From Glossina fuscipes (lineage: Eukaryota; Arthropoda; Insecta; Diptera; Glossinidae), in contig NW_023998431.1 of NCBI RefSeq assembly GCF_014805625.2, forward strand, positions 2,469,435 through 2,533,434: a stretch of DNA of 64,000 nucleotides, read 5' to 3'. Made by a program: the position numbers and the translations under genes. The notes under the pieces were generated by a model. It searched no databases. It saw only the letters and a program-made list of their open reading frames with translations, and was not told the origin of the DNA. Positions 24,501 through 37,200 of this stretch are shown here, piece after piece. Position 1 is the stretch's first letter. Every line of letters begins with the position of its first letter.

Positions 24501-27500
24501 TATACTCTTCTATCACAAGTTGTGTACGGTGTAATAACGAAAAGAAGAATAGTTATTAGTTAGTGTGAATCGAAAAAAAAAAAAAAAAAATTCAAGAACT
24601 TGTCGACGTTAAAATAAAAAAAATTGCATATTAATGCTTTATGTTTTCTAATGTTTAATCTTGCGATTAGTTTGCATATCAGCTACAATATTATTGAGCT
24701 TTTTATGGATGAGCCATGTATAACCTTAAGTGCTTCAGGTTGAAATGTTATTTTATACTTTGATTACCAATTACAAGTGGTATGTTATGATTGCACAAGT
24801 TGGAATTAGAATTGTCATAAGTGTGCTGTGAAAGATGCAAAATCGTTCCCCATTTCGATCTCACATATCTTTCGTTCCGCTGGAGTATTCTAGGTTAAAT
24901 TAGTTCTAGTCATGTTAATTAACGTAGCAAATAAATGATGTAAGCTGACATAAAAGACGACGGTTATAGGGCAACTCAATTAAAAAACAGATATTGTTTG
25001 GAAAGCAGATACGGCAAGGATGACATAGACGCCCTTGCAGGAAGCGCAAACCAGATGACTCCCGATGTGGTGTGAATAGACGAACAGAATGTTTTCCGGT
25101 TTTATGCCTTCTTCACAATCGAGCAACCATCACATCCACACGTCTGTATTTAGTTGTGAAATTAAATTTAATATTTACATTTATCCTGTTCATCTATGAA
25201 TTAAAATGCCCATTTAGTCTTTAAAACCTCTCTACTCAAACAATTCTCTCCCTTGAATTTACTCAGTTGAATTTAATGAAATAATCGTAGCCAGAGAAAA
25301 TCTAAACGACAACTTCTTGATTTCGATGCATGAAAATTATAAAGTAAACAAAGCCCTTTTTATCGATACAAATTTCTGGGACAAGCTCTGGCGAGTTTAA
25401 CGTCGGACTGTAAGAAAAAGTTAAAGAAATTAATCCCTCAGTGCACATAATATAAACAGATTCTTCACCAACCTGAACGATGAACTTTACGTAACAACAT
25501 CTCCCCACCAATGTGTTAAATGATTCACAGAAGAAAACAAGTCGACTTCAAGTTTTTCGTTTCAACAGTCAGCAAGACAAATTCTACGCTCAGCTAAATC
25601 TGATATTTGTTCATAATCTCCTCCCCCTCCTATTTCTTTAAATCTTAAATAACAATTTCTGCGTTTTCTGTGTTGATCTGAAATATGTCCTAGCTATACA
25701 CCCCCAGCCTGGTTGTAAATAGTAAAGTAATTCGTGCAATTTGCTTACAACTGGCAGTGTAGTCAGTTCATTTTTTCCTTTAACCCTTTTTATTTTTATG
25801 GGCCAACGAACAGGCATCGAGTACTGGAAATCCTGTGTGATACGTTTGATAAGACATGTGACCCCTTTTCTAAAGTTTACATTTAATAATACGATTTCTG
25901 AGGAAAAGAAGGAAAACAATTCGATTTAAAAACTTGTAAGTGCCAGGAATAATTTAAAGGATAAGCAAAGTAGTCCAGCTTTAGTTACTTTTTGTCACAA
26001 ATGACGACAAATATCGAAGTTTAAAATAACTACGGATATCTTCTAATGTCTTAAGCATCTCTGATATCTTGGGTAAAAGAAAATTGACGCGTAGAGAATC
26101 TCAAGTCTTGTAGGCTTAAGTAAAGGCTAATGCAATAAATACGTAGTATGTAGCAGTAATCAAGCAGACATCGAAGTTTGAACTCTTTTTTAATCTCATA
26201 TGCGAAAATATACGCATGAAGAAATATGACGAATAATGCGCAAGCCGGGAGTGTTCTCTTAAAGATAACCTTAAAAATAATTTAAACTGAACAGAATTAG
26301 CTGCAGCTACTGTCTGAGATACTGAATCTATACATAGACATTGAGATATGTTGTGCATGGACATATAAGCTTAATGATTACAATTTTCAAAAGTACATTT
26401 CTGCTGAAAAAAACGGAAATAATTTTAAGGGAAATGAATGAAAACCTCATATTGCAACCGCAGTGACGTGATGTTAGTTAAGTTTTCTTTAAAATTTTAA
26501 CAGTTTACCCTGCTTTGCCTTAAGCTGAATTGACCACAAACACTTTAATTTTCTGGTTAGAAGAACAAGAGGCCACTTAATGAAAAATGTGCACAAAATA
26601 AATGAAGAAAAAAGTTGAAAAACTTTCCAAGAGTTAAGGAAATCATTAACCACAATTTTCAATTGCTCTACGCATGAAAGAAAACATATGGGTCTTAATA
26701 TAATTTACAGCGTTATGTCGATTGCATATTCCAGATAGTGGCAAATGCGGCACCAGAAAGCATATGCAATTGAACATTTGTCTCTCTCTGAAGGTAAAAT
26801 GTACAAACTTATCGTTGAAAGGGAACGTTAACTCTAAAAACTGCCATACTAAGAACAAGAATACGAAGAACAACAAAATAAAAACCTACTTAGTTCTAAT
26901 CGAAAGGTTAATATGATCTTGCATAGCATAAAACTCGTGTGCGAATTTCATTCCTCTAAGTTATGGCTATAGCTGGTATATGCGAACGGAAATTGAGTTG
27001 AACGCGTTTTACTTTTTCATTTACTTAATCACCATTTAGTTGAGAAACGATTTTTAAGCAAAATTTCCATAAAGTTATAAGTTGGTAAGTATTTATGAAA
27101 GGTAAGCAATTGAAAGAGCTTTGACGAAGAGTAGTGAGCCTAGTAGCTATTATGTAACACTTCTTATTGATGTTTTCATTTGGGAAATGCTGATAACAAA
27201 AACGCTTATTTTATATTCACATTCAGTCAGCGGAAAGATTGAGAAACCCTGCATAATGTATATATTATTGATCAATATTAAATTCTGAATCCACCTACTG
27301 ACATGTATTCGTCTATCTGTGTATTTGTCGATAGTGAACAATGTTCCAGTTGTAAAAATCTGTGTATTGGGCACAAAGATTAGAAGTTCCTTCACGTAAA
27401 TTTTTACTGAAAATTGTCTAAATTGGTGAACGCTTACACCTAAAGTATATCCTTAGCGCTTTCAAAAGTGAAGGAAGTAAGTTTTTTTTGCTTCTTACTT

Positions 27501-30500
27501 TAAAAGTAACAAATATTAGTGCATTCCACGGACGAGTTTACAATACCACGACATGGAATTGAAAAAATTCATTAACTCATCCGTTCTGGCGCCCCTGGCT
27601 AGAAGCGTCGATGAACTCTTAATGTTTTTTAAACTGATACGAATACATGTGACATTGAGCTGTGGTAAGAAACGCCTCATAACTAAGTTGTATATGCGAA
27701 CGTTACCTTAGCAAGGGTTCGATCAACTTTGTGAATTTTTTAAGGGGACGTTGAGCAGAAACCCGCGATTTCATGCCAGCGATTGATTGATTCAAGATTT
27801 CTCTCAAGAGATACATTGTAGGGCGGAAAGAGTGTTTATTTTTTTGTGACATGTTAATCATATTTTCGTACCAAGAGAATAATTTTTTTTTTTTTTTTTT
27901 TATGATTTGATTTCGCTAATTATTATAATTTATTTTTGATACTTTAACTGAGTAACTTGTATTAAAGCATTAAATAAAAGCTATTTAGAACTCTTTAAAC
28001 TTTATCCCTTCTAATATGAAATTGAAAGACGTATTGCGTACGAAATGAAGTTGGTTAGCAGCTAGGCATAGTCAGTCTCGTAGAAGTTCAAAACTTCTTC
28101 AACACCTTCTGCTGCGATACTTTACCACAGATTTACTTTGGATAACCAAAAAAAAAAAGAAGAAAAAAAAAAGAAGCAATAGGAGCAATAACTGTAACAT
28201 ATGTATACGTATATGTGTTAAAAAACGTGTGCAGTATACAAAGATATTACAATAATTTTGCTGATGTCACCAACATTTCAAGATATTGAACGAAAGTAGG
28301 TAAAAAAGTCATCTTTGCCGTAAAGTGAATTTTATATAAGCACTACGTAACGTATGATAAATATGTGAACAATTCCGGATTTTCCAATTTTTATGAGCCG
28401 AACGCGACCATTTTGGAAAACCCTAATATAAATAATTTGTGTTCGATAGGTTTCACTTACATTCATTTCATTAGATTTTACATCTATCCAGCTGTAATAC
28501 TAATAATAATAATTATAATGAACAGGTAGATGAACGAAACGACATGTCATGGCCAGAATTTGCCTGAAAATCGCTTTGCCAACGCTTTGCAATATTTTTG
28601 GATGTTACATATAGAATTACAAGGTTAGTATACTAATATTCCTTGCGGGTAAATTTGAAATTAATACAATACGCGCACAGTAGTCGAAGTTTAAGCATAT
28701 GATGCGATTACGATGAATAGATTGGGTTAGGTTAAATTCTAGCGGCAATTGTGGTTGAACTTCATATTTTTGTTAAAGACAACTGCATTTATAGCGGCTC
28801 TTCGATAAACTTTCCCATACTTAATTTTATACAATTTGGCAAGCGGCTCAAAAGGGTGGCCCGTGTAGCGTTATCGCTGAATAAGACGAAATGGTTTAAC
28901 GGCTTCTACCAGCTTTTACAGATTTCAATACGTAGGATGTGTACGAGCTTAATCAAAACTTCTGCACTCATTGAGACTCTTTGTGGTCATTAGAAAGTGA
29001 TATCGGAAACATAGTCCTGTCGCTGTGACAATTTTAGTCCTTAATTGCTTAAATGAGTCACTTAATGTTTCCTTTAGTCGTCAGAAATATTGCCACGTCG
29101 CGATACTTACGCGCTACATGCATTGTGATACCAATTCAGTCGGACAAATCAAACATTCAATACAATGTTCACAATATAACGGTAGCTTTGCAAAATATAT
29201 CCATATGTGATTTGCCATGGGTTGTTGAAACGCGTTGTGCTTGTGAGCGTGACCAAAGTTGAAAATTAGAGAAGACAGGGGCTGGGGAATTTAAAGCACC
29301 AGTTGTTGTTATGTAATTTTCAGAAGATCTGCGTTTGCATGTGCATGTGTATAATGGCCAATCTGTCCACAAAGCTAATGTTAAATGGATGGTTTGTAGT
29401 CCAGGGTCCAGTTCCCTTTAAGAAAGACTAAAATGCTGCTTACTTACGTATAGACATATGTTTACAAGTGCGTATGTATACGTTTTGGGAAATGTAAATA
29501 AAAAACCGTTTCCTTTTTCTTATTAATTCTTTTGTGCACTTTTGGCTCCACTGTAAGTTGGTTTTTACTGAGCATACTTCATAGATTTTTTTCTTCGAGA
29601 TAAAAACTTGCTGTCGTTTACAATAAACATTACTTGCACAAAACATTGCCAAAAAGGTTTTCTTTTTTTTTTCATCTGCACATAGTTACACACTTGTTTT
29701 TAAGTTTTCTTGAAAGAAGGAAAAAACCAATCATGGCGTAAGCTTTTAATTCAAGATATTTCAAATGAAAAGCGGAAAATATTGGACTTTTTTTTACTTT
29801 AGTTCGATGTACCAGATTTTGATTTGCTTTCTTACTCAAATAGTCAACTAGATGCTTAAGTTTGTTTATACATATATATAACATTTGTACATATAGACAT
29901 ATGTACATGTTCACGCATATGGTAAGCATTGTTCAGTTTGTATTCGTCATGACCAGCATCATTCGTTTAGGGCTTTAATAACTTAGTGCCATTGTTGGCA
30001 ATATCTAGAAAAATCTCATCACTGGGGGTCAAATAAAGTGTACACAATTTTAGTCAGCGTGAGATTCAAGTCTGCACATTATTTTATTAATGGAATTATG
30101 ATGGTGACATGAGCTTAAGAAGAGATGGGATACTGAAAATCGTGCAATTTCGCGTTAACAATTGCATTCATGCACCATAACCAGCTGCTCGTTGATTCTT
30201 ATATAAGGACGTGCTGCTTTGATGAAAGAAGAATAATATTTTAGATATCTCAACCTGTGGTTGCTTTTGGTGATCCTAATTTAAAGGTTTGAGAAGAATG
30301 ATGCTTCGTTTATGCCGTTCCACATTCATTAGTCCTTTCAGTCCATTCAGAGTAAGAGTTGCAGTTAGAGGAGCGAATGTTGATGACAACATTTAAAGTT
30401 GTTTGAGATTGCGCAACAACGATTTGAACACAATAGCGCTTGTCGACGAAAATTTGATTAAATAACCTTTGCTTGCAAGGACTAGTCGGTTCGCAAAAAG

Positions 30501-30742
30501 AAATTCAGGGTAACTTTGATGCACTCACTCTCCCGCTCCGTAACGCCACCCTGTCCACAAGCCAAGAGCCTAGCAAAAGCTTTTTCGTCTGAAATTTCCC
30601 GACAGAAAATATTTGTAGTTAAGTAAAAATCCGCTTTCGTAGACCTCGCTAAGATCTTTGTATGCTCATGATAGGCAGCAAGCTAATGTTTTTACAAGAA
30701 ATATATTTTGATATGGTCAACATTCTATTATATCAAAATTTG
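24501..30742. other. Long unassigned stretch
   Basis: Over 6 kb without any recognisable gene or repeat. The longest frames (25638-25919 minus, 93 codons; 28751-28993 plus, 80 codons; 29672-29929 minus, 85 codons) have no family features I can name. Only poly-A and poly-T runs and short TA tracts break the monotony. Confidence 0.5.
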
Positions 30743-32080
30743 ATTATTATTATTATTATTAATTGCGTGAGTAAAGCATACTTACCCATGCCCCTCGCCC
30801 ACCAGGTTTAGGATTTTTATAAATCCCGCCAACTTTCTTGGATCCGAGCACTATACCATGTCCGGCGTTCTAAAGTGCTCGCCAAACAAATGGTGTCTGA
30901 CTCTGCAGATCGCCTCACATTCACATAGAATATGATGATGGGACGTGTCTCTCGTCCCTTGGCAGAACCTGCAAGAATCGGTATCGTATATACCCATGTT
31001 TTTCAAGCGGCACCAGAGGAAATTATGACCCGTGTAGAAGCCAGTGATTAAGTGACGTAGGTCGCTTTTTCTTAGTTCCAGTAATTTATGTACCACATCT
31101 GAAGATTTTATTAATCTTTCTGCTTGCCATTGTTCTGCACATTGCTCTCAGCGGCAACCCGATTTCTTCTGTGCCCACTGCGATAACAGCCTGTTAACAT
31201 GGATTTTCCGTACGCTACAGAAATTTTAAGGACCTGACTTGGTCCCTCGGTCTTCCCGCGCGGGAATAACCAGGCACCTATATTAGGGGCACATCATTGC
31301 GCCTGTCTAGCTCATTCAATATTTGAAGGCACTCCAATATAAGCCCACATGTTATCATCCGTCTCTTTACGGATTTTAACGCGGCTTGATTATTGAAGTA
31401 AATGCAGATCCGCTCCTTCTGGCACTGCCTTTTTAAGCATTCAGAGGCACATGCGGCAATTGCGTAGACTTTTGCTTGGAATATGAAGGGGCAATATCCC
31501 ATCGATATGGAGTTATGCCATTTTTCAATTTTGAATCGTCGGTGTACCCATTCCTTGTTTCCACCCCAGGTTCAAAAGCTTGACCGACCCAACCCGATGT
31601 CGAGGGCATGTTCGCCCTGAACCGGTGGGATGGTGCTAACTTTGCAACACAATGGTCCAGTGTCTTGAACAAAGGTTTGTCCATGAAGTTGTTTACTACC
31701 TCTAGGCAGCCCCTCAGATTTCCCGGTTTTAATTTGCGCTCAGGCAATTGTCTTTTTTTAAAGCAATAGAAAGAATTGGAGAATTGGCATTCAAGCGGCG
31801 GGATTTCATCGCCGCGGTCATGTCAATGCATTTTCCATGTCGTCGTCGCCGTTTTTTGCTTCCCCTTAGGCCACCAGGCCAAAAGTTCATAGGTTAAAAT
31901 GGGAAGGGTTGTGATGGTATAAGATCAGCAGATCATTTTTGGGCTTATGTTTTAACGTAAAGGCGTTAACAGGGAAAGAGTGCCCTGATCGCGTAAGCCT
32001 TTGTCATAATAAACACCCACACCAGGACCGTTTTTTGGGGATAAATATAGAATCCTTTGTCCTAGTACCACTTGAATATA
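30743..32080 (-). mobile_element. 5'-truncated non-LTR retrotransposon with RNase H (I/LOA/R1-like)
   Basis: Minus-strand remnant of a LINE ORF2. In reading order: the end of the reverse transcriptase (TKAYAIRALFPC, then ISPKMIC, then LPILTYELLAWWPKGKQKT, the usual RPILTYG...VWWP segment; about 32070-31860), an RNase H domain (31600-31230), and a C-terminal zinc-knuckle-like segment (CRFCQGTRDTSHHHILCEC; about 30990-30930). It ends in KLAGFIKILNLVGEGHG with a stop at 30782-30784, a short 3' untranslated piece and an (AAT)n tail at 30743-30764. RNase H in ORF2 and a TAA-type tail point to the I-like group; R1 and LOA relatives also carry RNase H. No target duplication was found. Confidence 0.85.
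30782..32070 (-). pseudogene. LINE ORF2 pseudogene (RT end, RNase H, zinc knuckle)
   Basis: The frame is broken several times. It is open at 31747-31433, 31502-31278 and 31096-30851, in different phases. In the RNase H part the first acidic residue is kept (YTDDSK, normally YTDGSK), but FQAKVYAI has Lys where the catalytic Glu of FQAEVYAI is expected, and YFNNQAAL has Asn where the Asp of SDSQAAL is expected. The VPGYS segment (normally WVPGHSG) has its Trp replaced by a stop. The 81-codon frame at 30851-31096 is the C-terminal part, with SDLRHLITGFYTGHNFLWCRLKN (a common LINE pattern of R..TG....N.HL....G) followed by the cysteine cluster. It cannot be functional. Confidence 0.85.
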
Positions 32081-33198
32081 TGATCTGTGTAAATGCATAG
32101 CAAAAATGTAGAAAATTTCCAATTAAAAAATTCTCAGAATAATTGATCGGTCAATGTTAAGATTACTCTGCGATCGCATAGAGACAGAAGACAACTTTTA
32201 ATTATAAATATCTGCTATATAAATACTTTGCGCGATCCATGCGCTAGCGTATGTCTAGGCAAATACGAAAGTTAGCACACGGCGGCAGCAGAAGAATGAA
32301 TGCCAACGTTTTCAAAGGGCATTTTCTTCTCTGTTCTACTTATTGCATAAAAGAGGATAACGTTTCTCTTTTCTTTTTTTTCTCTTTTTTTTTTTCTTTT
32401 CTTTTCATTGCCTTCCTTTTCTGTCCTTTTCTTGTTGCAACGTACGTGTTGTACGTAGGAAACTTTATTGTTTATTCCGGAACTGATAGTTAAGTTTTTT
32501 AAATGGTAATTAGACGCATTCTATATACTTTAAACACTTTTCACTTATAAAAGCTTTCGTTTTCCTATTTATTAAAAGATATTCGCGAACTGTGACTGTA
32601 TGTCTTTCACATGCTCTTGTTATTACATGCTCTTGTTATTATATATACGTATCGTAAAAGTTCTTGTGTAAAAAACAAAAATCTCTACACAGTTCATAGA
32701 ATTTTTTTTTTTTTTTTATATTTCTTCGTTTTCTTTTTTTTTTATCTCTTTTGTGTTTTCTTTTATTATATCAGTCATTATCTGCTTTATTATCGTTGTG
32801 ACGCTACTTAATGGTTTTTATTTACATCAAGTTGAACCCACAGAACATAAACTTAAAATCTTCTCCTTTAGTGGCATTGCATATATAAACACACACACGC
32901 GTAAACATGCATACGTGCATACTTAGATGTGTTGTCAATGTTAAAGGACATCTTAGAATGTAGTGAACACATTGTGTTTGTTTTTATTGTATTGCTTATA
33001 TGTTTTATGTGTATTTTAGATATATATATATATATATATCGGAATATGTTTGTCATTACAATTCAAAACATATAAAGTCATTAAATCTAAAAGTGTGTAA
33101 GTGTCGTATAAGAACATCCATTAAATAAATAACGTAAAACACCCACACACAATATATTTTAGTTTATATCTATATAAGTTTATATATATATATATTTA

Positions 33199-33241
<43 letters not shown>

Positions 33242-34605
33242 TACGTTTCCGTGCGTACGTTTACCGGTGCGTGCATGTGTATGTGATATCAGTTTTGTTA
33301 CTTGTATATTTAAACATGCGGGTAGACGCAATAAATCGTGTGAGAGAGATTATTGAATTTAATTTTAAAATCTTGATTACTTGTAATTTTAGAAAATTTT
33401 GCAGACGAATGCCAAACTTTTCAAAACTCTTAAAGTGTTTCAAAATTAGTATTTTATTGAAGATATTTTGAATATTTTTTTGCTGCGCAAGAATGGGGTT
33501 GACATTTTCAACTATCCTTTGCCCGATATTTATGAATAATTTTGTTTTAATTATTGACAAAATTTTATTTATGAAATAGTTATGAATATCATGTAAATTC
33601 ATTTCATTGTTAAGTTTTTGGGAACGATTTTCTGTCTGATCTCAAATCCCATACCAGCCGTATTAAAATCTTTGCTATAAATGTAAAATCGATTTAAATG
33701 AACAAAGTCTTATTATATAGCTTCCGTTCGAAAATCCATTCTTGCTGTTGGCTCGTCTGATTTCGGTGGAAGATAAAATGCATAATGTAGACAACGGCGT
33801 CATTACTTAAGAACAAAATCGATTTTTCGAGTCGAGAATGGAAAGCTCACCGCCGATAAAACCTTTTGGATACCCTTGTGGACTATTTGAGGCGTTTAAA
33901 AACAAATAACAAAACTGTAAACTTAAAAGGATTTGGAAAGGAAAACGTGATCAATATATCAGAGTACTCTCTTGCAAAATTAAGGCAAGCTCGTATATTA
34001 TCATAAATGTTGTTAATATACGATTGTTGAAATCTAGGCGAGAACATTCCAAAACGAATAGGATAAAAGAAACAGTATACAGGGGACTCTCGTGTAACAA
34101 GGTGCTTGTAAAATATAGTTTCGACACGGAACAGTATAAAATTTATGATTATTATAACACGATTTTGATATAGCCCGATTTTCAAAAAATTGAATATATA
34201 TTCCGTTGGATTTGTTTTTTTTTCATTTGCTTTTCGATGGACAAATAAGTAGTGAGGAGACGTTTAAAACAACTTTTGGAGAAAACAAGTAAGAACATTA
34301 CAGTTGGACAAGGCCGATCATAAGATTTCCTACACCATATCGTTTAAATATAATAATAACATAACAAAGAGTAAGCATTATGTCTATGCAAGTGTATAAT
34401 AAGTGTATAAAAAAGCCCTTATATTGGTGGACACTGAAACGTTAACGTGGTCTGAATTTAGTCATACCAAATCACGAAGTAGACTTTGTTGCCATAGAAG
34501 AATATGCCGTCTAATAAACATTTCTAAGTGAACCAAATTCGCTATGGTTAATTTAATAAGGATAAATTTTCATCTTGAAGTATTAAAAGTTAGACCTTTT
34601 TGACA
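32081..34605. other. Unassigned stretch with TA microsatellites
   Basis: Contains TA repeats at 33020-33040 and 33202-33238 and T-rich runs near 32370-32400 and 32700-32750. Frames at 33261-33602 (minus, 113 codons) and 33883-34185 (minus, 100 codons) are Ile, Lys, Asn and Phe rich and unrecognised. Confidence 0.5.
33202..33238. repeat. (TA)n microsatellite
   Basis: About 18 TA units, continuing a shorter TA tract that starts at 33181. Confidence 0.95.
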
Positions 34606-34858
34606 TATGGATGCTTCACTTGCCAAATCGATCAACTCCATAAAACAAGAAGTCGAGAAACATGACAAACTATTATAAATAAATAAATTATTATTCAGTG
34701 GCCAAAAAGGTTCTGTCATCTAGTGGTGTTAATACTATTATTATTAGAGAAATTTGTTTTGAATATGTACAGTTAGGAGCTAATGAAGTGCTTCGATATT
34801 AAAATTTAATAAAATTCCTAAAATCGAGTTAATCGACTTGGCAAGTGAAGCATCCATA
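34606..34858. repeat. 253-bp unit with 33-bp inverted ends
   Basis: Left arm 34606-34638 begins TATGGATGCTTCACTTGCC. The right arm 34826-34858 is its reverse complement with only two mismatches, and 187 bp of unrelated AT-rich sequence lies between them. The match starts and stops sharply at both outer edges, as in a miniature inverted-repeat transposon (MITE). No flanking direct repeat is obvious and the ends do not match a family I can name. If transcribed it would also fold into a long hairpin. Confidence 0.75.
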
Positions 34859-34989
34859 CAGAGTCTTATGTTTATTAGCATTCATATATGGATTGTTGCC
34901 CAAAAAATACGCTTAAGTGGTCCAAAGTCGGTGAGGTTAATTTTTATGTCAAATTGTTGTTATGAACGAATTTTCATTAAAAACTATCG

Positions 34990-35415
34990 AAAGTTACTTT
35001 GACTCACTCTTCACAGGAAGGATTTTGTGACAAGGACCTCAGAAAAATGTCCCATCCCATTTAAAGTTTGAACACGACTACTTAGTATGTGGAAATGCCA
35101 TTGCTATATAGCGAATTTGTCGCGAAATTCTAACGAGTACATTTTTTCTGATACCGACTCATCAAAATAAGGCGTTATATGGGGAGTAGTCAAACAAGTG
35201 GTGTCTCATGCCTACCCTTACATTTTGGTTTTCAATCTACTGGTCGCAATCTTCGAGATATAATGATGAAATTTCATATGCTGATCATGTGTTCGTGTTT
35301 TGATCTAAAGACGGACGCTATTGAAAATGTTCGGAATCGGACACCTTTTTTGAGAATTTCCCATACAACGTCTCACTTTGAAGAGTCGTTACATGAATAC
35401 TTATAGGTTGGTGTC
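34990..35415 (+). mobile_element. Repeat family 2, copy 3
   Basis: Has 'ctcatcaaaataaggcgttatatggggagtagtcaaac', 'ggtcgcaatcttcgagatat', 'gatgaaatttcatatgctgatc' and 'cggacgctattgaaaatg'. These recur in whole or part at 19395-19855 ('gatcgcaattttcaagatg', 'gaccgctattgagaatgg'), 24350 and 53735. The 75-codon frame inside it is a by-product. Confidence 0.45.
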
Positions 35416-36890
35416 GGGTATTTAGTGATGGGCCGTGAGTCATTCAAGTGTTTGTAATTGTTTTTTTTCGTTCTTATAAAAACTCGAAGTCGACTTACTT
35501 TCTCATTTGCATGTATATTTGAAACGAGATTTCAACTATCATAAAGTTTTACACCTTCTGGTTTGGCATCGATTCCTAACGGCACACCTTGTCTTGATTT
35601 ATATTATTCAGCACGAGTTAATCATATTATACGAGAGACGCCTGTACTTATCTTCAAGAGTCATAATGAAACGAATTTTCGAGAGAGTTTTTTAAGGCAA
35701 ATTAATTCAGTTATTAGCAATTTAAACGGTTCTAACAAGAAGTCTTAAACCAAGTCCATAATGGAGGAAAAGCAATGACATTAAGGTGCATTTTAGTTCT
35801 TTCAATGTACGCCTGAATGCACACCCGACTCATAGAAGAAATCTTTGGTTTCGATTTTGTTGACATATTTATTTATTTATATTTAAAAACATAAAAAACT
35901 CCTTGTGATAAACTATTACGCGACGCTTCATAAACAAACAGCCCGATACATAGATATCTTAATGCGAAATGGGTTATTTCCAGTAGTTTTGCTTTTGCTT
36001 TCATTCTATTTATGCAACATACATTTATATGTACATGCATTTATATATGTATATGTGAAAATGGTATTCATTGATGATAGCATCTAAACTGCACGTATAG
36101 TAATTAGAAATCAACTAAAGGAAAAGTAAATAACTGTGTAAATAAAATGCCAGGCAGCAATTGCTAAAATGTACAAACTGTGTCAACCTGTTTCAAAAGT
36201 GGAAAACTTAATTGACATCCACGTATCCGTGTAACCGTGTTTGCTCTTATGTACAAGATTTAAAAGCGAACAACTCACAATGAATGCATGCTTACAGTAA
36301 ATGAATGTATATATGTATGTGAATATATATGCGTACGTGTATTTTTATTTCGATATTGATTTGAAATAAGTAGCAATAAAGCCGGATAGAAATTTGAACT
36401 GATTGCAGTTATTTATGAAACCTTTCGATTTTATTTTAAGCTTATCGATACTATGAATATATATGGCTATGAAAATTATATCAAAATTACAACCAGCAAC
36501 AAATCATTGTATGGAAATTTTCGAATAATAAACGCCTTAGTTATAGAATATATATGAAAATCAAGTCGACATTTTTGTAATGGTGAACGCAGCATTTTTG
36601 AATAATATGAGTTCAGCAAATGCGTACTCGAGTTGAGATTTTAGATTGGCCATGAAATTTACATGAAATTTGATTCAAATCCCTCAAAATAGGTGAAACA
36701 CATAAGGATTTTTGGAATTAAAAATGGCAAAAAGCAAGCAATTAGTATTTGTGGTGTACATTACATAAGCAGTACAAGTTTTTAAAAATATTATTGTATC
36801 TTAATTTCTCCGAATATTTAGCAATAAAATCGTAAATGGGTTAAATTGAGTTGCTCAGGCAATCTAATAGTAAGATGCGTATCTCTGACG
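35416..36890. other. Unassigned stretch
   Basis: No gene recognised. Overlapping frames at 35507-35748 and one at 35905-36087 are short and unrelated to known families. Confidence 0.5.
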
Positions 36891-37200
36891 TGTTTAGACA
36901 ATAGTAAATCTTTACGGTCCATTCAAAAGAAAAGTGCTACTTTCAAGCATTGTCATAAGAGAGGCAGCATTGCCACGCTACGAGAAGCTGGTGGTTGTAA
37001 GAAACTTAAATCAAAAAAGGATACCTTTGATGAACATAGTTAGTAGGGAGTCACGTTCACCCATTTGCTTAATTTTTATTGGCAGCATTGCTCATAGCTT
37101 ACTACGTCCAGATAATCAATCTGGATAGCGTTTCAAGGCTATTCGTCTTTATCATCCATATCTCTTTAATCTGAACCATAGGTTGTTGCGAGTCCCGTAA
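36891..37200 (+). pseudogene. Tc1-like transposase remnant (N-terminal half)
   Basis: The first frame contains KSLRSIQKKSATFKHCHKRG, then SIATLREAGGCKKL, resembling the Tc1-family helix-turn-helix followed by the basic GSIATLPRSGRPRKL linker. A frameshift moves to VSRESRSPICLIF, as in IVR.VS.EPRLPL..IA. After a stop at 37126-37128 (probably once Trp), RFKAIRLYHPYLFNLNHRLLRV follows, in two parts RFKAIRLYHPYL and FNLNHRLLRV, which fits the GL.A.RP..KPLLT..H...RL segment that precedes the catalytic core. The match ends at a stop at 37198-37200. No catalytic domain or terminal repeats were found. Each similarity is modest, but their order is right. Confidence 0.5.
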
